Source of the DNA: Nemertoderma westbladi
Lineage: Eukaryota > Xenacoelomorpha > Nemertodermatida > Nemertodermatidae
Assembly: GCA_032718475.1 (NCBI GenBank)
Contig: JAUCBJ010007366.1
Coordinates: 1-64,000 of the forward strand
DNA length: 64,000 bases
Reading direction: 5' to 3'
Position 1 is the stretch's first letter; each line of letters begins with the position of its first letter. Under the pieces are notes generated by a model. The model worked only from the letters and a program-made list of their open reading frames with translations. It was not told where the DNA came from and did not search any database. Position numbers and translations under genes: made by a program. Positions 45,001 through 53,074 of the stretch are shown here, one piece after another.

Positions 45001-45768
45001 GACGACAATTTAAGGTCCCTTCCATCAGTAGAAGAAGCCATAGCTGTCGCGAAAGGAATGGTAGATTGTTTGAAAAGAGGTGGATTTCGACTGACGAAAT
45101 TCACTAGCAACTCCCGTGAGTTTCTGGAAGCCATACCAGTAGAAGACCGAGGAACGAAAGACCTAGACTTAATAAAGGACGATCTTCCTGAAACCAAGAC
45201 GCTTGGCTTGAAGTGGGACACTGAAAGATACATCCTGTTTTTTCAGTTAAAACAGCGAGATAATCCAGTTCGGACCAAACGGATTTGTTTAAGTATCCTG
45301 AGCACTTATTTCGACCCATTGGGATTTATTAGCCCAGTTATATTGATTGCTCGGAGTTTAGTACAACAAATGTGGCTTGAAAACCACTCATGGGACGATC
45401 CGCTTAAGGGAGAATTGTTAAAAAAATGGATGAAATGGGAAGATTCTCTACCTGCCATCGAGAACTTTATAATTTCCCGTGCATATTTTGGCCATGTTCT
45501 TCCTACGTATTCTTATCAACTCCATGTGTTTGGAGACGCCAGCGACATGGGAATAGGTATAGAAGCATATCTGCGAGTCAAAACCCCGGATGGAATCAAA
45601 GTCGCCTTGGTTACCTCTAAGGCATTGATTAACAACAAGTTAAAGGTTCCTCGCGGCTTTATACGCTACAGCCATCGGCCGGAACGTAACGGAACAAATC
45701 GACTATCCGCTGGAGAAAACGGTTTATTGGACCGACACTTTACTCGTGTTGGAGTATCTAACCAATGA
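42073..45768 (+). CDS. BEL/Pao ORF2: Gag-protease-reverse transcriptase, 1231 aa
   Basis: Residues about 20-190 match the DUF1759-type Gag region (VKFNGDEMKWLPFNEYY, IEFSDEIQEICRQLDWLG). Zinc-knuckle cysteines follow at 304 (CALCDGTHRLSAC), 337 (CYNCLRPGHQRRTC) and 356 (CAKCGAKHH). The aspartic protease active site is DSGS at 480. The reverse transcriptase runs from about 830 to 1060, with FDGSA near 855, FGIISSPSNA and the catalytic YMDD at 975-978. The A17/RNase H region begins with LSILSTYFDPLGFISPV, and FGDAS has the first RNase H Asp at 1155. The family frame is lost near 45655; the last ~37 residues (GFIRYSHRPERNG...) are out of frame. Confidence 0.93.
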   Translation: MAQESFTRQMARTEARQAVKVGEIVKFNGDEMKWLPFNEYYKDSIQNSVLSNGEKLRFLIKCLEGPPRLMALKFIGHPEGLRQVWDTLNIRYGNKDNIAKYLYAKLVAPRHFLSSGIIEFSDEIQEICRQLDWLGKSHEYQSSMVIGAVVSTLPKGGVCTRWDKKVLYMNEQQRRSPTMADLMSFLDGEVKLQLIKQSREKTSENKVSEKPASRRRVTPVCYTDDGESQASQEEDSGKDTDRSYNVDKTSKDVSKYKARNNDRREQAAKTPPQSPNRIHRRKPEEKTRVHQVTQGKVSNIKPNCALCDGTHRLSACAEFLKKSLVDRRAVVWDKRLCYNCLRPGHQRRTCYSDIKCAKCGAKHHILLHSEFERNKLSQVSEPELHVQFSDVNDTDQESEMEGFYTDKFSDANESCYLINTAVYRALTYEKDTNDEFPPTTFAKQPSWKAPTSNVGIREFPVVQVRVHGLNKSYIVNALLDSGSTGTFIDQELAEDIFAGQPKFRTKLNMSGIMQVWKSTLTADYYVGVLSTPQDKLGAQGIRSVKMVAIRNFATTQADLYNWDEDESIQHLKIPRFQIDYPGVQILIGQNAHEALETLEKWPAQPQPLQTYAVRTRVGWYFTGPSRRTLAERMPQEQTYQVNDWEVESSEVDELTEGTPYSSDNDDIYQLFEEENTIDLLTENQTWKNQVNLCQLIRPSEPIAYNDELNDEIERYNARTRDELAVRFFTQELVEPNSYDKALSIEEERAKQIQETTTRFLKDQGRYEIGLPFRKREPRFINNRPLAEKRIAQLHRRLTANASAKEMYQTQLKKFITKGYAERVPEGTPVTERTYYLTHHYVPKPGKPHEVRVVFDGSALYMGQSLNSELLPGPNLLQSLLGILLRLRQYSIAFASDIEGMFLQVKALDRDRDSLRFLWWPEGDLNQKPVEYWMTIQAFGIISSPSNACSVVRTTANDNRDSFSKEVIDNIKRNIYMDDNLRSLPSVEEAIAVAKGMVDCLKRGGFRLTKFTSNSREFLEAIPVEDRGTKDLDLIKDDLPETKTLGLKWDTERYILFFQLKQRDNPVRTKRICLSILSTYFDPLGFISPVILIARSLVQQMWLENHSWDDPLKGELLKKWMKWEDSLPAIENFIISRAYFGHVLPTYSYQLHVFGDASDMGIGIEAYLRVKTPDGIKVALVTSKALINNKLKVPRGFIRYSHRPERNGTNRLSAGENGLLDRHFTRVGVSNQ

Positions 45769-47866
45769 AGTCTGTCAGTTCAGCGTTTTTGTTACTAACA
45801 GAGTAGCTAATATTCTTAGTCGCACAAAGATAGATCAATGGAGACATTGCCCTGGTACGATTAATCCAGCCGATATCGCCTCCAGGGGAGCAACTCCACA
45901 GGAACTGATAGATACTCCAGATTGGTTGGGTGGACCCGACTTCCTGAGCAAGGAAGAGGATGAATGGCCTCCTCACCTTACTACGGCAGAGATTAGACAA
46001 GCCAAGGGAGCGGAGACAGTCAAACCTAAAACCCGGGCGAGTAAATCGAAGTTATTTAAACCGACTATCGATCTATCTGTATTACATACTTCCGGGAATG
46101 ATGCTTCGGATCCACAATCCCTCAACACAAATAAGTCTGTTGTGGAAATTAGAGATAGAGATTGGAAATCTGGAATACCAGACGTCTCGCAAGGAATCTC
46201 ACCCATGCTGCAGAGAGCAATGCATCATTACAGTTCCTGGAATTGGCTCTGTAAAGCCGTCACATATTTAAGACGATGTTTTCATCATCACTACTCCAGG
46301 ACGAAGACCACTAGTGATAACGCTCCATTGACATCTGCACAAGTTCATGTTATTAAAAATTTACCCAAATATAAGACATCTGACCGTTTTCTAAAGGAGA
46401 AAATTAGTCACCAGGAGCATGAAGAAACCAATAAGCAGATATTGAGACTCCTGCAATGCTATGAGGATTCCGAAAAGTATTTCCTGCTGTTGAGAAATCC
46501 GCAGATGCGCTTAAGGGATCGATTCTCGAGCACAATGATAGATGGGCTAATACGTGTTGGAGGAAGACTCACCAATGCGCCCTTATCCTTTGACACCAAA
46601 TTCCCCATACTTATTAGAAATCTTGAAGTACAAATCAAGATGATTGTAGATGTTCACAGTAAACTTTATCATGCTGGTAGAGAACGAATTCTTAGCGAAA
46701 TTCGAACTCGCTATTATTTTGATAAACCCCGTAGAGCTCTGAACCAAGTTCTTAGGAACTGCATACCCTGTAGGAAAGCATTCAGTAGGCCTTTAACACA
46801 GCGAGAGGCAGAATTACCTAGGGAACGAGTAAGCTTCTATGAACCACCTTTTACTAATACTGGTGTAGATTTATTTGGCCCTATTGAAGTATATCGTGCT
46901 AGGACTATAGTCAAGAGATGGTGTGTCATCTTCGTGTGCATGACTTGTAGAGCCATCCATCTCGATATGGTGAACGATCTATCTACCAACAGCTTCGTCT
47001 TAAGTTTACGACGACAGATCGCTCGCTTCGGGACGAGTAATACCATGAGATCGGATAAGGGAACGAACTTCATTGGTGCCAACAACGAAATACAGGCTTA
47101 CGTGAAGGACTGGAACCAAAGACAGGTGGACGACCAGCTAAGGATAACAGCGTCTAGCTGGACCTTCAACGCCGCCGACGCCCCTTGGTGGGGAGGAAGT
47201 TGGGAGAGATTAATTCGAAGTGTCAAAACCGCATTTCACTTTATAATGCCATGCCGCGCGTATCTCACCGACGAACTTTTGCGGACGTTAATGGAGGAAA
47301 TAGCTGCCTACCTCAACGAGAGACCGCTTATGCCAGTCTCATCGAGTCCCGATTCCCTGGAAGCGCTAACACCCGCGCACTTCCTACTGAAGAAACCTGT
47401 AGCCATGCTCCCACGATCGGAGATTGCCGACGGAGACGAATACTGCCGTCGAACTTGGCAACTTATGCAGTTGCTATCCCGTCGTTTCGCTGACCATTTC
47501 GAGAAACATTATCTGCCCACGCTACAACTTCGAACTAAGTGGTTTGCGCAGCAAGAAAACGTCAGCGCCGGAGATATGGTGCTTATTGTAGATCCAGACC
47601 TCCCACGTAAACGGTGGCAGACAGGTCGTATCATCGAGACCCACATCTCAGATGATGGTTTAGTACGCTCGGTAGAACTCATCGTCATGCGGCGTAACTT
47701 CAAGAAGCCAGGCATAATCTTTGAGACGCAACAACTCAATCGCCCAGTTGGTCGTTTATGTTTACTGGAAAGAGACAGAGAACTCTCCGGGAACTATGGA
47801 AGGCAAGACACTCTTCCCATGACCACCTCCCTAATTCCTCAAACATCTAGGGACTCCCCAACGTAA
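45746..47866 (+). CDS. BEL/Pao ORF3: RNase H end, integrase, DUF5641-type tail, 706 aa
   Basis: The +1 frame relative to ORF2 stays open from about 45640, so the true domain start precedes this first Met (45746). Residues 1-70 finish the RNase H region (NPADIASRG, LGGPDFL). The integrase zinc-binding module is at about 302-345 (HSKLYHAGRERIL, NCIPC). The integrase core has D375 (NTGVDLFGP), D437 (RSDKGTNFIG) and E487 (WGGSWERLI). The C-terminal DUF5641-type domain is at about 575-680 (RKRWQTGRI, LIVMRRNF). In BEL/Pao elements this is normally one polyprotein with ORF2; here a frame break at 45640-45660 separates them. Confidence 0.92.
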   Translation: MLEYLTNEVCQFSVFVTNRVANILSRTKIDQWRHCPGTINPADIASRGATPQELIDTPDWLGGPDFLSKEEDEWPPHLTTAEIRQAKGAETVKPKTRASKSKLFKPTIDLSVLHTSGNDASDPQSLNTNKSVVEIRDRDWKSGIPDVSQGISPMLQRAMHHYSSWNWLCKAVTYLRRCFHHHYSRTKTTSDNAPLTSAQVHVIKNLPKYKTSDRFLKEKISHQEHEETNKQILRLLQCYEDSEKYFLLLRNPQMRLRDRFSSTMIDGLIRVGGRLTNAPLSFDTKFPILIRNLEVQIKMIVDVHSKLYHAGRERILSEIRTRYYFDKPRRALNQVLRNCIPCRKAFSRPLTQREAELPRERVSFYEPPFTNTGVDLFGPIEVYRARTIVKRWCVIFVCMTCRAIHLDMVNDLSTNSFVLSLRRQIARFGTSNTMRSDKGTNFIGANNEIQAYVKDWNQRQVDDQLRITASSWTFNAADAPWWGGSWERLIRSVKTAFHFIMPCRAYLTDELLRTLMEEIAAYLNERPLMPVSSSPDSLEALTPAHFLLKKPVAMLPRSEIADGDEYCRRTWQLMQLLSRRFADHFEKHYLPTLQLRTKWFAQQENVSAGDMVLIVDPDLPRKRWQTGRIIETHISDDGLVRSVELIVMRRNFKKPGIIFETQQLNRPVGRLCLLERDRELSGNYGRQDTLPMTTSLIPQTSRDSPT

Positions 47867-49493
47867 CAGCGTCTGGAGTGGGTGTATGACTATATTATTT
47901 TATCTATTTGTTATATTTTTATATGCGAACTTTATTATGTACTTTATTATAATCGTTTTTATTCAATTTTATTTAGTAGAATGTTATTTTAGTGATTATT
48001 TAGTAGATTAGTGCAATATATTAGTGTTTATTACATACGTAATTACTTATAATATATATTTAGTGCGACGGCGAGAAAATAATTATTTTTCTCTATCCTT
48101 ACTGTCCGTATCATATTATAAATACGTGACTACAGTAAGATGAAATGTCCGTACTTCTTAAAGTACAATAAAGCCACTACTATATTCAAGTATTATTGGT
48201 AGGCAGAGTATTAGGAATGCAAAGTTCAGATCCTCGTGTCTCGGCTAAGCCAAGCTCTGGGTAGACCTTGGAAACGACTTGCCTCTTCACACTGACATTG
48301 CTTCGTGCGATATTGCTCTTCTACCTTATATTAAATAATACATATAGTAGCGTGATGTCCATATAACAGTAGCGTAAAACGCAAATAAATCTGTTAAACC
48401 TTTTGACCATCTGTAATTCTAGTCGATTAAGATATTGCGGCACCCACCGATATACTTGAAAGACCAATTCTAGAATCAGTGGTTAACGTCCCCAGACAAG
48501 TTCTGGAATAAATCGGTGCCCATCTTAAATATTAATTTAATATTTATTAAAATCTGTAAAATTCAGATCCGTTAACAATTCTAGTCGATTAAGATGTCGT
48601 AGCACTTACCGATACTCTTAAAAGACAAATTTCATAGAATTAAGGATCCTATGTCCCCAGACCTGCTCTGGAATCAAATTGTGTCAATTTTAACATCAAA
48701 TAATAAAATTCACGGGAATAAATTCAAATTCATATTTTAAATGAATTTCATAAATTGTCATTTTGTACAATTTATAACATTCCCAAAATTCCATTAATTA
48801 ATAGATCATGGGAGCGGAGATTCATCCTATTGAGTGTATTAGAGTGCGAGAATCTCCAACATATAGTCAATAGCCGATAAAATTAATAAAATCATGCATA
48901 AAGAGGATATTGACAATTAAAGAATTATTATTAAATAGCATCCCAGATCTGTATGCATGAGAATTACCCTAATTCTACCGCTAGCATTCCATAATGTCAC
49001 CATAGCAACACCCACGCTAGAATTAGAAGCAAGTTAAAAGAACAATAGAAAGCTTGTCCCATTGCATAGCATAGAGAATATAGCACACTGTTAGTATCCA
49101 AGGATACACAGTAATAACGTGACATTCTGGAAGGCACTGACTAACGGACAAATGGCCTGTATGTGTGCAGTTGGTGACAGTTGTGTGGAATTTGTGCGTT
49201 TATAGGTGAATGTTACTGCTAAAGTATGTTTACAGTAGCTAGTCGCAATTGTAAAAATAGCCCAACTCTCCTATAGAAAGAACCTAAGTGGATCCAAGCC
49301 TTTGGGACGGACAGTGGAGTGACTTGTGCCGGTTATCGTTGTCGTGCTGTTGCTACATGTTGGCGTAAACACCGCGACGACGGTACATCGGCGCTGAGAA
49401 TCCCACTGTCCGGGGGCAAAGAGAAGTAGGCAGCGACGCCCGCTCGCCTAAAATATAAACTTATTTGGATATTAATAAACTCAGATAGCAGAT
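47867..49493 (+). other. Noncoding gap between pol and ORF4
   Basis: 1.6 kb, AT-rich, no ORF of note. It includes a 161-bp tandem duplication. The last 300 bp before ORF4 become GC-richer (CGACGGTACATCGGCG), perhaps an internal promoter or splice acceptor region for a subgenomic ORF4/5 transcript. No specific site can be supported. Confidence 0.5.
48418..48690 (+). repeat. 161-bp diverged tandem duplication
   Basis: Units start TTCTAGTCGATTAAGAT at 48418 and 48579. Both contain ACCGATA, AAAGAC and a GTCCCCAGAC..G.TCTGGAAT hairpin-forming block. The paired CCAGAC/GTTCTGG suggests a conserved RNA stem. Confidence 0.7.
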
Positions 49494-50762
49494 ATGACGG
49501 AGTTGATAGAAGATGATCTTGGTATTAGGGAGCGATATACTCTACCTTTACAAGCATTTGTGGATAGCTTAATACGCGGTGAAGCCGATCCAACCATTAC
49601 GGAGGACGATGGTCGTTATATCGAACCGCCGATGTCCCAAGAGCAACTTGCACGTGAATTGGACTATCGAAAATTCACCACTCGCTATACGAATCGTAAT
49701 GGTACGTATATGGACTTCTTAACTACCGGCCATCCTATCGATTTGCATGATACGGACGATGTAGATACAGAGAGGGAAATGGTTCTATTTAAATATCATA
49801 CCCAGCGGAGTCGTAACGATAAACCGAGAATAGATCACGAAAATTCTATTCGTAATCGACTGGAAAGAGAAAACGTTGAAGAACCGGATAAACGCATCGA
49901 CTTCAACGAATACCTAGAATTTTTGAGAGAAACCTATCTCAACATCGCCAGTCAGCAGAACTTAGAGACTCGATATCCTCAAGGTATACATCACGACCCT
50001 GTGGTAGAACTCAAACGGCTCTATTTCACTATGATGTATCTTACCGCCGATCGTCCACTACCTGTTATCCCGGATAGTTTTGAACAAATGGAAGAATACT
50101 GCAAAACTGGAGAACGATCACCCGCGTTTCCTCTACAGGACGTACGTCTTTGGTATTATTGTGACGAATGCCCTAGACCCAACCAACAAACTGAAAGACA
50201 TAAACATCCGCGGAGACGTTGCGCTAAACACAGCTTTACGCGTTACACTTACGGGAGTTTCGAGCGAAACCTGTTCGACATACCACCTACGATCGCTCGT
50301 CTTAAACGATCACTGAATAAACCCATGATCAGAGTTCCGGAATACTCGGTCAGGCCTCCTCATTCCCTAGTGAGACCTCAAACTCTTGATCCTAACAGTA
50401 TCACTGATCCTCCCGAACTATATTCCCTGTTCAAAGACTTAGTGTTACCCGAACAATTAATCGGTGGTGCTCCGGTAGTGGGTTCGTTAGACATCCGCCC
50501 ATCCTACTTAGCCGGATTGGGACGCGGGCAGCTAATATCGCCCTTTGATCCTTACAATCGTCCAGGATTAAACCCGATGCAACCCGCCACAGAAGTCGAG
50601 GAGAGCGTTATAAGAAACGCTTTAGACGCCATTCGACAGAAAATCGGAAAGGGAACACAAGATTGTTTAGAGAAACGGAAATTACAACAACAAGTCCATT
50701 ATTTGAAGAAGAGAAAATACAAAGATATGGAAATGTGGAGACGTATACCACTCGGCACATGA
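49494..50762 (+). CDS. BEL/Pao ORF4: unknown protein, 422 aa
   Basis: No family recognised. The start is the first ATG after an in-frame stop (MTELIEDDLGIRERYTL). Acidic/polar N-terminal half with a helical segment (RIDFNEYLEFLRETYLNIAS). A possible zinc site at residue 223 onwards: CDECPRPNQQTERHKHPRRR, then CAKH. A proline-rich middle follows, then a basic C-terminus (KLQQQVHYLKKRKYK). No signal peptide or membrane span, so an Env role is not supported. Sense orientation, uninterrupted, inside the LTRs and overlapping ORF5 by ATGA, so it is probably expressed with the element. Codon use resembles ORFs 1-3. Confidence 0.75.
   Translation: MTELIEDDLGIRERYTLPLQAFVDSLIRGEADPTITEDDGRYIEPPMSQEQLARELDYRKFTTRYTNRNGTYMDFLTTGHPIDLHDTDDVDTEREMVLFKYHTQRSRNDKPRIDHENSIRNRLERENVEEPDKRIDFNEYLEFLRETYLNIASQQNLETRYPQGIHHDPVVELKRLYFTMMYLTADRPLPVIPDSFEQMEEYCKTGERSPAFPLQDVRLWYYCDECPRPNQQTERHKHPRRRCAKHSFTRYTYGSFERNLFDIPPTIARLKRSLNKPMIRVPEYSVRPPHSLVRPQTLDPNSITDPPELYSLFKDLVLPEQLIGGAPVVGSLDIRPSYLAGLGRGQLISPFDPYNRPGLNPMQPATEVEESVIRNALDAIRQKIGKGTQDCLEKRKLQQQVHYLKKRKYKDMEMWRRIPLGT
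50759..50762 (+). other. ATGA stop-start overlap of ORF4 and ORF5
   Basis: The ORF4 stop TGA (50760-50762) and ORF5 start ATG (50759-50761) share bases, the arrangement used for coupled termination-reinitiation in some viruses and retroelements. Confidence 0.6.
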
Positions 50763-52996
50763 AGTATAGTGATCTCCCTGACGCTAACCAATGCGCCACC
50801 TTGTGGCATCCAGTAGGGATGACCCTAGAGAACGCCACCAAGGAGTGGAATGAAACCCTTAATGTTATTGAGATGTATGGAGTTGTCACCTACGATAATG
50901 AAGGTAGCGTTCCGGTCGGAGAACTAGGAACTACGCGCATGATCCACATACGCGGATTAGCGGGTTCTACCCACTTGTTTACTCGAGCGTGTTCCGACGT
51001 GATTGATTATTCTTTTGAAACTCTCACCGAAACACAAAAGAATCTCCGACATGGACAATTCGAACTCGCGCAGCGTTACGTCATTGACACCGAACGCAAA
51101 CCGGCCATGGGCATCGATGGATCGATGTTACCCCAGCCCGTACTCGAGATGTTATTCAACGAAAGAATCCTTAAAATCGGCTCAGCTGTTTATGGAGATC
51201 TCCAAAACGACTTTCGGAATATGGAGAACATTCCATACCCTTTCGTTGATACTCAGTTGATTGCTCCCTGGGCAGAAGGTCGAGGTTTCTTCCACACCAT
51301 GTATGCTAATACGTCTAGCAACATTACAAAGGTGCAACGAACTTCCATCGGACATCTTGCCTTTCAGGAATACGGATGGAATTTCAAAGTCGGAAATCCC
51401 ATTAACTATCAACAAGTATACGGAGACCATTATTCTCGATTATACTTTGATGGACCATTGACCGCACCTGGCGCCGTGTATAGCTTCATGAGTGTTCCAC
51501 TCCGTCCCTCTTTAGCTATATACACGATCTTTGAAAACACCGCACTTGCCGGTTGGCTAGCCGATGTGTGCAGTCGTACTATACGCGCCCATCCATTAAT
51601 ACTTGGGACCAAACTCGCTAAGCTAGATGAACATAATAAATTCATCCATTTCGAATGTTTCCGGCGATTTTTAACCCCGTTCCGCAACATGGATAGCCAA
51701 TTTAAAGACCGCGCTTTGACCAAACTCAGCCTAAGAAACTCAGCTGCAGAGAAGTTGGATAGCGCTGGATTCGCCATTTTCAAAGAGATTTGTATATCGA
51801 ACTTGCACTCCTCTGTTATACAAAGACCTCGAATCCCCACAGGTTATTCTGTCGTGGAAATTCAGACAATAGGTCCCCCTGAAGAGACAGACGCACCCAC
51901 TTCAGCTATGCACTTGGAAGACGAACCAATATGTCTAGAATCTGAAGAGATTCAGCCTATCGCGCCCCGGAACAGCGACAACGATTACATCATAGAATGG
52001 TATCAAGGTCCACAGTGTCTCACTGCGTACGATTATCGACATGCCAACTATGTTTCTAGGCAACGTTGTCGGTTATGCGCATCGAGAGACCACGATACGC
52101 CCATGGACACCAACGTCCGCTGTTCCTATTTCCAAGAACAACCGACTATGGAAATTTATTGCGCATATTGCAGACTCAATAACTTGCATATCTTTGCGGT
52201 TTGCCCTCAATTTATGACTCAATGTCACCATTGTCAACTAAAGGGACATGCTAGTTTCGACTGCCCTTTTAATCACGATTTGGAAAGCGTAGATGAAATG
52301 ATCACACTACGTTACATCAGAGCTTGGGAAGCGAACGCTGATTTACATTGTGATTCGCGCCATCGCTATTATCCCGGACGCGCTTACGAAGGAGTTTATG
52401 CGTTCCATCCTTATCTATTCGCTTCGGTTGAACAGAAATCACGCATATCAAGTTACGAGCTACTGAAGCGCGTTGGAGAATGTATTTCAACCAAATTCGT
52501 ACGCAAATTTCTCAGGAGTGTTAATCCTAGCGACCTTCATTCCTATAACTTAATCAATTATATCCGTCAGGATCCGGACTATGGAGACTTGTTTGTTAAC
52601 TCACACCCCGAGTTACAGGAAGTATATCGACGGCCTTACGAATACCGAGCCCGCGAACGCGAGTTGGAAAGGACCATTAAACCCCGGAGGTTTCTAACTG
52701 CCTATGGTCCACCCACGGCCCTCGTTCAGACCACTCGTAAAGGACCCGTAAGAGCAGCTGTCTTGAAACGAGCTCTCAAAGCCGTTAGACCCCTCTCCCC
52801 GGACGTTGATGTCAATCAACCCGGTACTTCGACTGGCGGATACACCGACCATAATCCTACACCCTCTGATGCAATCATATTGCACCCTTCACCCAGGAGT
52901 TATAGCCCTCCTTGTAAAGTGGCTCGCCCCAAAGAGAAAAGGACTCTGGCTAGCTTTAAGAAACTGCGTAAACGCCGTCCGCGCAAGAAAGACTAA
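50759..52996 (+). CDS. BEL/Pao ORF5: unknown zinc-knuckle protein, 745 aa
   Basis: No family recognised. I choose ATG 50759, which overlaps the ORF4 stop as ATGA; the frame is open from 50663 (777 aa). Residues 1-420 look like a folded domain rich in aromatics (YPFVDTQLIAPWAEGRGFFH) with no membrane span. From 437 there is a Cys cluster: CRLC, then CAYCRLNNLHIFAVC (468) and CHHCQLKGHASFDC (489). The last is an exact CX2CX4HX4C zinc knuckle like those of Gag nucleocapsids. The C-terminus is strongly basic (KRTLASFKKLRKRRPRKKD). A nucleic-acid-binding structural or accessory protein is a fair guess. It ends 78 bp before the 3' LTR. Confidence 0.78.
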   Translation: MKYSDLPDANQCATLWHPVGMTLENATKEWNETLNVIEMYGVVTYDNEGSVPVGELGTTRMIHIRGLAGSTHLFTRACSDVIDYSFETLTETQKNLRHGQFELAQRYVIDTERKPAMGIDGSMLPQPVLEMLFNERILKIGSAVYGDLQNDFRNMENIPYPFVDTQLIAPWAEGRGFFHTMYANTSSNITKVQRTSIGHLAFQEYGWNFKVGNPINYQQVYGDHYSRLYFDGPLTAPGAVYSFMSVPLRPSLAIYTIFENTALAGWLADVCSRTIRAHPLILGTKLAKLDEHNKFIHFECFRRFLTPFRNMDSQFKDRALTKLSLRNSAAEKLDSAGFAIFKEICISNLHSSVIQRPRIPTGYSVVEIQTIGPPEETDAPTSAMHLEDEPICLESEEIQPIAPRNSDNDYIIEWYQGPQCLTAYDYRHANYVSRQRCRLCASRDHDTPMDTNVRCSYFQEQPTMEIYCAYCRLNNLHIFAVCPQFMTQCHHCQLKGHASFDCPFNHDLESVDEMITLRYIRAWEANADLHCDSRHRYYPGRAYEGVYAFHPYLFASVEQKSRISSYELLKRVGECISTKFVRKFLRSVNPSDLHSYNLINYIRQDPDYGDLFVNSHPELQEVYRRPYEYRARERELERTIKPRRFLTAYGPPTALVQTTRKGPVRAAVLKRALKAVRPLSPDVDVNQPGTSTGGYTDHNPTPSDAIILHPSPRSYSPPCKVARPKEKRTLASFKKLRKRRPRKKD

Positions 52997-53074
52997 CTGT
53001 TTAGAGTATTTACGTATATTAGAAACTGTGATTTTGTATATTTTATAGACTCAAATCCCATTTTCTGGGAGCGG

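Noticed and set aside
50759-52996. Retroviral-type Env for ORF5
   Set aside because: No signal peptide, fusion peptide or membrane anchor is visible; zinc knuckles and a basic tail argue for a nucleic-acid-binding protein.
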